From NCBI GenBank assembly GCA_020635395.1, contig JACJZV010000001.1, positions 62,001 to 126,000 of the forward strand: DNA of 64,000 nt. Direction: 5' to 3'. The DNA is from Flavobacteriales bacterium (lineage in GTDB: Bacteria > Bacteroidota > Bacteroidia > NS11-12g > UBA9320). Each line of letters begins with the position of its first letter. Position 1 is the stretch's first letter. A program made the translations under genes and the position numbers. The notes beneath the pieces were generated by a model. The model was given only the letters and a program-made list of their open reading frames with translations, was not told the DNA's origin and did no database searches. This document shows positions 27,901 through 35,018 of this stretch, piece by piece.

Positions 27901-28561
27901 TCTCTCCAGGATTTTTACCGGAGTTTCTTATTTTTCGGTAGTCCACACTTTCCACACGGTCTTCTTCATCCTCATCGGGTATTTCCGATTTTTGAACCAA
28001 CCGGTGTGATTCCATGAAATCTTCGAGTCCTATCACGGGTTTGTTCAGTTTTTTTCCAGCCTGATGAATGTACATATCCAGATAGGTTTCTTCCTCAAAT
28101 TCGGCATCGTAGTCCGACTCACGATAAAGCAATCCGTTCATCAATCGGCTATTGAAATTTAGGCTTCTGCCCAAAGTTTGCTTATCAAACTCAATAATGC
28201 TAAAACCTTCTCGATAAAAATCGTTGTAATAAGACGAACGCCCGTATAAATCGCCGACTTCTTCCAAATATTCGGTGCTATACATTTTTTCGAGCCATTG
28301 GGTTGCATCGCTCTCCAGAGCCACCGCATCACAGCTTTCTAAGGCCATAAAAAACGTATCACCCAAATGGAAAGCCACTTTGCTGCTTACGTGCATGGTG
28401 CCATACAAATAACTCGGCTTGGCCACTCCGTTTCCCGAAATTTCCCACAACAAAGAGGGATATTTTTTGGGAGGCTCCTGCCCATAGATTAATGTGGAAG
28501 AAAGCAAAGTAAAGGCGAAAACTATAACGGCGAATTTGGACTGAAATCTAATTTTATTCAT
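24944..28561 (-). CDS. Very large TraB/GumN-like protein with PsbP-like repeats and helical repeat region
   Basis: 1205 residues with a signal peptide ending in IYGQ. The first ~300 residues match the TraB/GumN family (SYLYGTMHVSS, MALESCDAVALESD, TGIGAAHLAGEKGVIELLRAKGY), metal-dependent hydrolase-like proteins of unsettled function. Then come three similar beta-rich modules of the PsbP/DUF1795 type (starting GWIEVKLPGKMF near 330, YGFDIDLPGTP near 475, YHYSVKTPVKRS near 635). An alpha-helical HEAT-like part follows (about 800-1000, with IKHRDVLPFLEKYY), then a C-terminal acidic tail. Ordinary GumN proteins are about 300 residues, so this is a strongly extended form. Possibly a periplasmic or surface factor. 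Confidence 0.75.
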   Translation of the reverse strand: MNKIRFQSKFAVIVFAFTLLSSTLIYGQEPPKKYPSLLWEISGNGVAKPSYLYGTMHVSSKVAFHLGDTFFMALESCDAVALESDATQWLEKMYSTEYLEEVGDLYGRSSYYNDFYREGFSIIEFDKQTLGRSLNFNSRLMNGLLYRESDYDAEFEEETYLDMYIHQAGKKLNKPVIGLEDFMESHRLVQKSEIPDEDEEDRVESVDYRKIRNSGKNPGEMMQDAYRNGDLDMVDSLQRLMDPGNNHQKYMLHDRNIIMANRMDSIIQSGTKLFTGIGAAHLAGEKGVIELLRAKGYTLRPVVRNIDEYSKNYKNKLEKTYVKQDFKTYTTSDGWIEVKLPGKMFETPAYGGYKISYFPDMSNGATYSLTRLRYAGTMRNQDQDYMIKRIDSLLFENIPGKIIEQKEIKRNGFPGFDIINRTKKSDYQRYLIVATPLELIIFKVGGTLDYVKDNNNLEEVFSSLKIKGKTADWSTFHSIYGFDIDLPGTPITEEKDKEHDYMLGSDVQIQAMDGDEFFYVNRTSLHDYFYIEEDTFELSYISHEFHKEMKLEHGPKEFFNFNGRPAMKTTCKDSNKYLHSLYFVDGPRYYQLLAKTNSEEWPKQFFESFKFTQSKPIREEFVFNDTSYHYSVKTPVKRSGFANFDLREVSERVRNKENNRDYDGRRDYLVFQEPMSDQQVGLGFKQFSRYFYRSAYDTLWRSVKKDYLGSGLVFDVEKISEDSTEYDLVVSDTNSVRNIHFHFKVNGGILYSIRAVSEIGKPSPLYQSFVSSFTPNPDTVVGLPITQNKADIFFDDLLHGDSLAVDYAIQSVDEIRFEKQHLDKLIDVIENFKHKDYDISDKVDLIESMGFIKHRDVLPFLEKYYKQNVDTAQYQVAVLKALVNQHSKPATKLFKTLLEYETPLVDKSSVSQLTSRMSDSLTTYTDLFPFLLKFTRYPEYQSNVYDLMAEMVDSGVLKPKKYKSYKKDILREAKDELKRTISEANKASGGNSYRSYYYYEPSSTLEPYNTLLIPFKNQKDVQNYFERTKKLNDEGELFTTSVQMLEAGMDVNDTIWPHFANREKYLIKLYEKLKEINQLHLIPDSCLTQENIAKSMLYKYNSVTEKDSVQFLKRYEARNKDGEGYVYVFKKKDKYNDKQWEYDYIGIMPKDSTIVPKDYDVKDNGNDYIDEEELDKTMEDVIDHLLYADRKRVKEKRKYRGFYGY

Positions 28562-28631
28562 TCTTTGTTTTTAATATTTCGCAATATATTAAAACAAAAG
28601 TTGATTTTGCTACACTTATCGTTCTAAAAAC

Positions 28632-29081
28632 CTACTCCTTATTCCGACTGTCAATTATAATTGTTACCGGACCATCGTTGGTAAAACGTATTTGCATATC
28701 GGCACCAAAAATTCCGTTGACAGTTTTGCAGCCAGTTTCTTTCATTTTTTGGGTAAAATATTGATAGAGTGGCTCGGCCTTTTCGGGTCTTGCAGCCCTT
28801 ATATAGCTTGGGCGGTTGCCCTTTTTTGTAGATGCATGAAGGGTAAATTGGCTTACTACCATCATTTCTTTGTTTTGGTCAATTGCAGATTCATTCATCA
28901 CTCCGTTTTGGTCGGCAAATATTCTAAGATTGGCAATTTTTGCGGCCAGCCAGTCAGCATCGGCTTTTTCATCCACTTCCTCTATTCCCAACAAAATCAA
29001 TAATCCCGATTCTATTTCTGAAACTACTTTTGCTTCAACCTCCAATCTGCAGTGGTTTACTCGTTGTATTACAGCTCTCAT
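28632..29081 (-). CDS. dtd: D-aminoacyl-tRNA deacylase
   Basis: Hydrolyses D-amino acids (and glycine from tRNA-Ala) off mischarged tRNA, a chiral proofreading step. 149 residues, the family length, with MRAVIQRV at the start, the catalytic/substrate motif SQFTLHAS near residue 78 and NDGPVTI near residue 137. The start ATG directly abuts the TAA of the upstream nitroreductase gene, so the two are transcribed together. Confidence 0.95.
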   Translation of the reverse strand: MRAVIQRVNHCRLEVEAKVVSEIESGLLILLGIEEVDEKADADWLAAKIANLRIFADQNGVMNESAIDQNKEMMVVSQFTLHASTKKGNRPSYIRAARPEKAEPLYQYFTQKMKETGCKTVNGIFGADMQIRFTNDGPVTIIIDSRNKE

Positions 29082-29660
29082 TTATTCGTTCGTCCAAATT
29101 ACTTTTTCTTTAATATCTCCACGGCTGCTTTGGGGTGCAACGCCATCCGCTTTTATCATTCCCAAATAAAAAATGCCCAAACATTCTTGGTTGCTCTCAA
29201 GATTTAAAAATTGAGCAAACTCGGGCAAATACACCAAATTTCCGGTACTCCAATATCCGCCAACCCCGTCAAATTTGGTGGTAGCCAACCATAAATTTTG
29301 CACAGCACATGCCACTGCCTCTCTTTCTTCTACTGCCGGAAGTCCGGGTTTATCACTTTTGTGCAATACAATGGCTATGGCATGCGAAAGCTGCTTTTTT
29401 CGAGTAGCGTATTTATCATATTTGGCTTCGCTAAAATTTTCTCCACTTGTCTTTTTATATAGTTCGGCTAAATTATCCAACAAATTTTCCAACCCTTTTC
29501 CGGCAAATACCCTAAACCTCCACGGTTCGGTGTGGTAATGATTGGGAGCCCAATTGGCACAATTCAGCAGCTCCCACACAATGCTGTCCTCTACTATTTC
29601 ACCACTCATTTGTGCCGTATAAAACGACCGTCTGTTTTTTATTGCTGATAAAACATCCAT
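29082..29660 (-). CDS. Nitroreductase family flavoprotein
   Basis: 192 residues, FMN-dependent NAD(P)H oxidoreductase fold. It shows AIKNRRSFYTAQ at the N-terminus (the RRS FMN contact), ANWAPNHYHTEPWRF near residue 35 (NfsB-type substrate/FMN segment) and GGYWSTGNLVY, ending near LGIFYLGMIKAD. The substrate is unknown; members reduce nitroaromatics, quinones or disulfides. Divergent from sod across a 100-base gap and directly followed by dtd. Confidence 0.9.
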   Translation of the reverse strand: MDVLSAIKNRRSFYTAQMSGEIVEDSIVWELLNCANWAPNHYHTEPWRFRVFAGKGLENLLDNLAELYKKTSGENFSEAKYDKYATRKKQLSHAIAIVLHKSDKPGLPAVEEREAVACAVQNLWLATTKFDGVGGYWSTGNLVYLPEFAQFLNLESNQECLGIFYLGMIKADGVAPQSSRGDIKEKVIWTNE

Positions 29661-29699
29661 AAATTCATTTTTTTGCCGAACAATTTTAGGCTTAAATCC

Positions 29700-29729
29700 T
29701 TTATTACTGTGAATGATTAAATAATTTTG
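29700..29729 (+). promoter_or_regulatory. Probable sod promoter
   Basis: TAATTTTG (29722-29729) fits TAnnTTTG, with TTTA (29700-29703) 18 bases upstream as a weak -33 box. The leader to ATG 29761 would be about 25 bases. Confidence 0.4.
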
Positions 29730-29760
29730 TCACAATAATTTTAAACAAAAAACGAATATT

Positions 29761-30360
29761 ATGGCTTTTGAATTACCGGCATTACCCTATGCCTACAACG
29801 CTTTAGAACCACACATAGATGCCCGCACCATGGAAATTCACCACGGAAAACATCATGCAGCCTACATTGCCAAATTGAATGCGGCCATTGAAGGCACCGA
29901 AATGGAAGGCAAATCCATCGAAGATTTGATGAAAAACCACACCGACAACGGTGCCGTGCGAAACAATGGTGGCGGACACTTTAACCATACGCTTTTCTGG
30001 ACAGTGATGTCGCCAAAAGGTGGCGGAATGCCCACCGGCGATTTGGCAACAGCCATCGAAAATGATTTGGGTGGATTTGAAGCTTTTAAAACCGCTTTTA
30101 GCAATGCAGCCGCCACTCAATTTGGCAGCGGCTGGGCATGGCTGTGTGTGTGCAACGGCAAATTGTGTGTTTGCAGCACTCCAAACCAAGACAATCCAGT
30201 GATGGGTTCGGGCTGCCAGGGCACGCCTATCTTGGGTCTTGATGTGTGGGAACACGCCTATTATTTGAATTATCAAAACCGTCGTCCAGACTACATTGAA
30301 GCATTTTTTAATGTAATAAACTGGGACGAAGTGGCCAAAAGATACGCTGCGGCCAAGTAG
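29761..30360 (+). CDS. sodB: Iron/manganese superoxide dismutase
   Basis: Cytosolic enzyme that disproportionates superoxide. 199 residues with all metal ligands visible: His27 (EIHHGKHH), His76 (FNHTLFW), Asp161 and His165 (DVWEHAYY). Metal preference (Fe, Mn or both) cannot be told by eye; the symbol is by family only. Odd: five cysteines crowd residues 129-152 (Cys129, 131, 136, 138, 152), a stretch that usually has one or two. It has its own promoter and a downstream terminator, so it is a single-gene unit. Confidence 0.94.
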   Translation: MAFELPALPYAYNALEPHIDARTMEIHHGKHHAAYIAKLNAAIEGTEMEGKSIEDLMKNHTDNGAVRNNGGGHFNHTLFWTVMSPKGGGMPTGDLATAIENDLGGFEAFKTAFSNAAATQFGSGWAWLCVCNGKLCVCSTPNQDNPVMGSGCQGTPILGLDVWEHAYYLNYQNRRPDYIEAFFNVINWDEVAKRYAAAK

Positions 30361-30378
30361 TTAAAAGACTTCATTTTC

Positions 30379-30413
30379 ATAAAACCCTCCAGAAAATTCA
30401 TGATGGGTTTTAT
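30379..30413 (+). terminator. Intrinsic terminator after sod
   Basis: ATAAAACCC (30379-30387) pairs perfectly with GGGTTTTAT (30405-30413) around a 17-base loop, followed by ATTTT. It lies 19 bases after the sod stop codon. Confidence 0.72.
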
Positions 30414-30426
30414 ATTTTCAGAAATA

Positions 30427-30457
30427 TTTGAAAATATAAAAATCTAATTTATATTTG
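30427..30457 (+). promoter_or_regulatory. Consensus Bacteroidota promoter with overlapping palindrome (gbsR-like operon)
   Basis: TTTG (30427-30430), exactly 19 bases, TATATTTG (30450-30457): a perfect match to the known consensus. The palindrome ATATTT-GA-AAATAT (30424-30437) overlays the -33 box and would be a natural autoregulatory operator. The GTG start is only 4 bases after the -7 box, so the transcript may be leaderless. Confidence 0.8.
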
Positions 30458-30461
30458 CCTC

Positions 30462-30959
30462 GTGGAAATTAAAGAAGCACAAGATCGGTTTATTCAAGGC
30501 TGGGGGCAACTTGGTGCCAGCTGGGGCATAAACCGCACCATGGCTCAAATTCAGGCCGTGTTGTTGCTTAGCCCTAAACCACTTAGCACCGACGAAATCA
30601 TGGAAAAACTTCAAATATCAAGAGGTAATGCCAACATGAATCTTCGTGAGCTTATGGCTTGGGGCATTGTTTATAAAAGTTTTGTGCCTGGTGATAGAAA
30701 AGAGTATTTCTATTCCGAAAAAAACATGTGGGAACTGGCAAAAAAAATATCAAGAGAAAGAAAGAAACGTGAGTTGGAGCCATTGGTAAGCATGCTCAAT
30801 GAGGTAAAATCGGTGGAAGGTAATAGCGAAGAAGTACTGGAATTTAAAAAAGTGGCAGAATCAGCCACCAGCATGGCTAATAGAGCAGAATCAGCGTTGG
30901 ATTTAGTAATGAAACTGGAAGAATCCATCTTTTTTAAATGGATGACCGGAACAAAATAA
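30462..30959 (+). CDS. GbsR/MarR-family transcriptional regulator
   Basis: 165 residues, winged-helix DNA-binding protein of the GbsR branch (betaine/choline-type or envelope stress regulators in other bacteria; its ligand here is unknown). The N-terminus FIQGWGQLGASWGINRTMAQI and LLLSPKPLSTDEIMEKLQISRGNANMNLREL give the winged helix, followed by a helical dimer tail. The GTG start is chosen because the family sequence begins immediately and the next Met is inside the first helix. It is likely the first gene of a unit with the two small membrane proteins at 31020 and 31399. Confidence 0.88.
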   Translation: MEIKEAQDRFIQGWGQLGASWGINRTMAQIQAVLLLSPKPLSTDEIMEKLQISRGNANMNLRELMAWGIVYKSFVPGDRKEYFYSEKNMWELAKKISRERKKRELEPLVSMLNEVKSVEGNSEEVLEFKKVAESATSMANRAESALDLVMKLEESIFFKWMTGTK

Positions 30960-31019
30960 TTTTTTTTATTATAAAGTTTCATTATTTATTGAAATTACAA
31001 AATATATAAATATTATAAA

Positions 31020-31385
31020 ATGAACTATCAAGTTTGGAGTTATGGAATGTATTTTTTGGCTACGGGCTATATCACGATTATAGTGGGTTACGGCTTTTAC
31101 AAGAATGGCTTTGCACTTATTTTAGACTTGTTTTCTCAAAACCACCAAGCTGCAAACGCCATTAATAAAATTCTGTTGATGGGGTACTATTTAATCAACC
31201 TTGGCTACGTAGCCCTTTCCATTCGATTGTGGCCACCAATATCCAATGTAAACGAACTGTTGGCCGAACTATTTTACCGTGTTGGAACCATAATGCTCAT
31301 TCTTGGGCTCATGCATCTAAACAATGTGGTTTGGTTATACATTCTTTCTAAAAGCAAAAAATTTATTCATTACATAACACACTAA
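31020..31385 (+). CDS. Small four-helix membrane protein 1
   Basis: 121 residues, mostly hydrophobic: helices about 7-27, 50-67 and 83-110, with a short basic end. No family name recognised. It resembles the next gene's product in size and layout (an N-terminal helix, a loop with DLFSQNHQAANAINK versus DIFNGRAEIADSTNA, two more helices), so the two may be distant paralogues that form a heteromer. It lies downstream of the GbsR-like gene. Confidence 0.7.
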   Translation: MNYQVWSYGMYFLATGYITIIVGYGFYKNGFALILDLFSQNHQAANAINKILLMGYYLINLGYVALSIRLWPPISNVNELLAELFYRVGTIMLILGLMHLNNVVWLYILSKSKKFIHYITH

Positions 31386-31398
31386 AAATTAATTTATT

Positions 31399-31800
31399 AT
31401 GGAAGCACAAGCACATCAAACGTTATCAAACATTTACCTGATTTATCTTCCGGTAGCCGTAGTTTTAACCCTTTTGGTAGCCCTTATTTTCTTTAAGAAT
31501 TCTAAAATTTTTATGCTCGATATTTTTAACGGTCGGGCAGAAATTGCGGACAGCACCAATGCATTGTTTAAAATTGGCTTTTATCTACTGAGTTTGGGTT
31601 TTGCACTTTTTCAAATGCGGACTCGGATATACGAAAGCATTACAAAAGCTACCATGTATGAGGTATTGAGCGACAAAATTGGCACCCTTAGCGTGTTTCT
31701 TGGCATCATGGTTTTTCTAAACCTTTACCTACTTTTTAGAGGCAAAAGAAAAAGCAGGGAAAACCAGCTCCGGCAGCGAGTTCGAAGAGTGGAAGAATAG
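31399..31800 (+). CDS. Small membrane protein 2
   Basis: 133 residues with three helices (about 12-30, 52-70, 90-112) and a strongly basic C-terminus (RGKRKSRENQLRQRVRR). It starts 13 bases after the previous gene, so it is co-transcribed. The layout parallels its neighbour. Possible target of the GbsR-like regulator; function unknown. Confidence 0.7.
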   Translation: MEAQAHQTLSNIYLIYLPVAVVLTLLVALIFFKNSKIFMLDIFNGRAEIADSTNALFKIGFYLLSLGFALFQMRTRIYESITKATMYEVLSDKIGTLSVFLGIMVFLNLYLLFRGKRKSRENQLRQRVRRVEE

Positions 31801-31968
31801 TTTGATCACATGGGAAAACTCTAAAAATTTTTTATTTCTTGTAAGCATTATTTGGTCTGAAATATAAAAGGATACACTTTCTCTAATTTTATTTTTCGTG
31901 CAATCTATAGGAAATCTCCTAACTCAAATCAAGCATTTGTAACATATATTTGCATAAAGATTTTTAAA

Positions 31969-32541
31969 ATGTCCGAAGAGCAAAATCTAAAAAAAATAGA
32001 CACAGGTAGTTCGGTTGATATATTAATTAATGAGTATAACCTATGTGATGCCAGAATTAGTACATGGCAAAATAGGCAGGATATTGTAATGCAAATTTCT
32101 CTTTTATTAATTGGTGCTTCAATGTCTTTTTGTGTTATTAACGACGTTGCACCGGAATTTTACCTAATTATTCCAATTATACCAATTATAATTATTTCCC
32201 AAATTGCCTACCATCATATTAAAACTATTGTAAATCAAGGGTATAGAGAATATTTACAAGATAAAATAAATGCATACTTGCCAGAAAAAAATGTAAAATA
32301 CACCACACTTGTGAAGAAATATTTACTGGACTCAAATCCTGTCTCCAAGTTTAACAAAATCTTATTCCCTGCCACAGTCGTTATTTCAATTATTTTTTCA
32401 CTTGTGATGTCAGAATTTAATATGTATGTCGTAATTGGGAACATTGTTTTATCAGTTTTTACAGTTCTTTATGGTATAAGTATTCGAAGATTTTTAAAAA
32501 ATTTGAATGAAAGGGTTAAGATATTTTGTAACGAGAATTAG
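31969..32541 (+). CDS. Four-helix membrane protein of unknown function
   Basis: 190 residues: a soluble N-terminal helix (about 15-40, with DARISTWQNRQD), two membrane helices (44-62, 66-85), a charged stretch, then two more helices (about 130-148, 152-170) and a basic tail. The 2+2 helix layout resembles the SLATT-type effector membrane modules of defence systems, but I see no diagnostic motif, so this is only a suggestion. A TATATTTG box is at 31944-31951. The last 35 bases overlap the next gene in another frame, implying translational coupling. Confidence 0.6.
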   Translation: MSEEQNLKKIDTGSSVDILINEYNLCDARISTWQNRQDIVMQISLLLIGASMSFCVINDVAPEFYLIIPIIPIIIISQIAYHHIKTIVNQGYREYLQDKINAYLPEKNVKYTTLVKKYLLDSNPVSKFNKILFPATVVISIIFSLVMSEFNMYVVIGNIVLSVFTVLYGISIRRFLKNLNERVKIFCNEN

Positions 32542-33181
32542 TCAATTAATTTTTATAATTTTCTTCATATTCTTTTCATTTTGCACTATATCAGCATTTA
32601 AAGTTCATAATCAAATCTTATCATCAAAGAGAATAAACCTTAATGGTGTTTCAGATACTGCTGTTGTACATTTTGTGCATGGCTCTATTCGCAAGGAAAA
32701 TTGTTCTTACACAAAAAAGAGATTAGGTGGATTTTTGGGTGGTCATGTAGAAATTGAAGTTGATGGTTTTGTTTATGGCTTTGTTCAAAATAGTTTACCA
32801 ATTCATTCATTACCTCAAAAAAAATTCAACTCTAGAATGGAAAAACATAACCGTCAAGATTGGCAAGTTAAAGTCTCAAATGACAAGGTTACGTCAGTAT
32901 ATTTACCGATTCAAAGATTTCAAAAAAATAAATTGAAGCAAATATTAAATTCATACTGCAATAAAACTCCATATGATTATGCCTTTTGGGGGCAACGTTG
33001 TTCTTCTTCTTCTGCCAAAATATTGTCCGACGCAGGAATTTTTCCCCAATTCAGCACTGGTAATGCTATTATTGCTTTCTTTTACCCCAGATTATTTCGC
33101 CATGTAATGATAAACTTAGGTAGAAAACACAATCTAAGAATTAAGGTAAAAAAGGGAGTAGAATGCTATTATTGGGAGTAG
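32507..33181 (+). CDS. Membrane-anchored papain-like (permuted NlpC/P60-type) candidate hydrolase
   Basis: 224 residues. One N-terminal membrane helix or uncleaved signal (about 10-30) is followed by a domain with LGGHVEIEVDG (His, near 86) before YDYAFWGQRCSSSSAKIL (Cys, near 165). That His-then-Cys order is seen in circularly permuted papain-like hydrolases. No firm family match from sequence alone. It overlaps the preceding four-helix protein by 35 bases, so both may act together at the membrane. Confidence 0.6.
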   Translation: MKGLRYFVTRISQLIFIIFFIFFSFCTISAFKVHNQILSSKRINLNGVSDTAVVHFVHGSIRKENCSYTKKRLGGFLGGHVEIEVDGFVYGFVQNSLPIHSLPQKKFNSRMEKHNRQDWQVKVSNDKVTSVYLPIQRFQKNKLKQILNSYCNKTPYDYAFWGQRCSSSSAKILSDAGIFPQFSTGNAIIAFFYPRLFRHVMINLGRKHNLRIKVKKGVECYYWE

Positions 33182-33495
33182 ATAATTTTCTGATATGAGT
33201 TTTTCTCATTTTGTTCATCTGTTGCAAAAATTTAGAAAAAACTTTATAAAAAAACAGAAATCTAAAATTAGCAGAAATATGTCCTAAATTCAACTTAATT
33301 ATCTGAGAGGGTCTTCAAAAATAGAAAACCATAGAAACTATGAGGTTTTGGTGGACGATGTTTTACTTGCAAAGAATTCATATTCTGTTCAAAACAAAAA
33401 ACTTAAGAGCCAAAACTTCGATTTCAAATTTAATTGAGAAATACGCAATTGGGCGTACACATTTTAAGAAACCCGTTCAGGTATTCCTAATTTCA
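33182..33495. other. Gene-free interval with two weak hairpins
   Basis: ATGAG (33195-33199) / CTCAT (33205-33209) followed by TTTT could end transcription of the 32507 gene. AAAACC..ATAG (33325-33334) pairs with CTATGAGGTTTT (33338-33349) with a two-base bulge, followed by no clear T run. A plus-strand frame across 33340-33567 is antisense to PspC and not credible. Nothing else seen. Confidence 0.4.
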
Positions 33496-33729
33496 TCACA
33501 AATCCCACACAGATTTTTTGGTGCGTCCCAATCGGGTTTTTACTTCCATCCAAAATGCCACGAATAGGTACACCAAAATGGGTGAACCAAAGGTTATGAA
33601 AGATAGGTATATGAAATACAGGCGTATTCTAGATTCGCCTATTCCGAGTTTTTCACCCAGGTAGGTGCATACACCAAAAAATCGCTGCTCAACAATAAAC
33701 TTCCAAGTATTTAATATTCGCTGTTTCAT
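33496..33729 (-). CDS. PspC-domain small membrane protein
   Basis: 77 residues. It has the PspC pattern: RFFGVCTYLGEKLGI followed by a membrane helix (YLSFITFGSPILVYLFVAFW). PspC proteins take part in the phage-shock envelope response, though single-domain forms in Bacteroidota are poorly studied. The start ATG overlaps the TGA of the upstream DUF2851 gene (ATGA, 33726-33729), which fixes the start and implies coupling; a longer frame to 33771 is rejected. Confidence 0.85.
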   Translation of the reverse strand: MKQRILNTWKFIVEQRFFGVCTYLGEKLGIGESRIRLYFIYLSFITFGSPILVYLFVAFWMEVKTRLGRTKKSVWDL

Positions 33730-35000
33730 TTTTGTTTTAAAATGGAATGACCTACGCTGCAGACCAAACATTTTTTAAAAGTACAATATTTAGTTTTTAG
33801 TTGCAAAATTCCTTGTGTTTGCAGTGCATTTTTGGCCAAAAATCCGTGTTTTTCGTAAAATTGAACTACATTATTTTTTTCTGGTAATGTGTTTTCGAGC
33901 AGGGTCAAAGCCTCTACTGTCAATGCCTCACTATCTATAGAATGAGCATAGCAAAACACGGTTGGCACGATGGCATTTATTATAACCAAATCAATGGCCA
34001 ACCGACCCAACTTTTTCTCTTTGAGTTCAGACAAAGTGTCAAACCGATAGTGTGTTTTCCAATATTCCGAAACATCGCTTTTAAATAGTTTATGCAATGC
34101 CTTCGTGTTCAAATTTTCTTTGGTTTGAGCAAAGAGATGTTCGTTTTTGTGAATTAAAACAGCCAACTGAGCCAATCGGATGGTTGGAAAATTGGCGGGT
34201 CGCAAGCGTAAAAATTTCCACAAATGTGGCGGTATGGTTTGCAATTGGTATTTGGCTTTTAAAAATTGAAACTCTGAGTATAAATCTTTTCCATAACTAT
34301 CTACCAACGAATCGGTTAAAAAGCCTGCCACGCCAAAAATAAGAGCCTCCGTTTGAAATAGATTGTTTTTGTGTTTGGCCAACAATTTATTGGGCAGCAT
34401 TTTAGCTAACATTTCAAAAGGGGTTTGATTGATTTTTAGACCCATCGCTCGGCATACTTCCTGATAAAAAACTTCCTGCCAGTCGTTGTTTTGTTGCTCC
34501 AACTTTTGCAGAATAGGTTCGGTTTTTTCCTGCAATCTTTCTATGGCCAATTGCTCTACATACAGTGCCTTTGTTGACTCTGAGGCCAAATGCAACATGG
34601 TTTCGCAGGGTATTTGGTTTTTATTATTGGTTATGGTTTCATATTTTGCAATTAAGTTCGGACTAATTTTGTCTTTCAACTCCACGCATGGAATTTTTGT
34701 TCCATTTGTTCTAAAAACATCAGAATCATGCTCAAAAACCACGTGCAAAATACAGGTGTCGTATTGTTTATCTGTTTGATGACTGTGCAAAAACCAATCG
34801 CTGCTTTTTACGTGTATTTCAATATTTCCGGCCCATCGGGTAGCATTCATTTCCAAAATTGCTCCAACAAAATCGGGTCCACTATGCGTGTTGTGCATTC
34901 CCACGTTTTTCAGCAAAATCTGCTCTCCATCGGTGGTGCAAAGATTATTTTGGCTAAACTGCTTTGTTTGCCAGATATAGTGTAAAAAGGCTTCGTTCAT
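33726..35000 (-). CDS. DUF2851 family protein
   Basis: 424 residues, conserved in Bacteroidota but uncharacterised. The typical opening is MNEAFLHYIWQTKQF, then GPDFVGAILEMNATRWAGNIEIHVKSSDW with conserved acidic and histidine residues that recall a PD-(D/E)xK-like nuclease core (inference). The middle is helical, and the C-terminus carries a CxxxxxCxxC cysteine group (CTFKKCLVC). It is in a minus-strand run with pyrF upstream and PspC downstream. Confidence 0.88.
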   Translation of the reverse strand: MNEAFLHYIWQTKQFSQNNLCTTDGEQILLKNVGMHNTHSGPDFVGAILEMNATRWAGNIEIHVKSSDWFLHSHQTDKQYDTCILHVVFEHDSDVFRTNGTKIPCVELKDKISPNLIAKYETITNNKNQIPCETMLHLASESTKALYVEQLAIERLQEKTEPILQKLEQQNNDWQEVFYQEVCRAMGLKINQTPFEMLAKMLPNKLLAKHKNNLFQTEALIFGVAGFLTDSLVDSYGKDLYSEFQFLKAKYQLQTIPPHLWKFLRLRPANFPTIRLAQLAVLIHKNEHLFAQTKENLNTKALHKLFKSDVSEYWKTHYRFDTLSELKEKKLGRLAIDLVIINAIVPTVFCYAHSIDSEALTVEALTLLENTLPEKNNVVQFYEKHGFLAKNALQTQGILQLKTKYCTFKKCLVCSVGHSILKQK

Positions 35001-35018
35001 GGCGTTTTTTTTATTTTA

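Noticed and set aside
29803..30276. Long minus-strand frame inside sod
   Set aside because: Shadow of the well-supported dismutase gene; no family signal.
33340..33567. Plus-strand 75-residue reading frame
   Set aside because: Antisense over the pspC gene, with no domain and unlikely composition.
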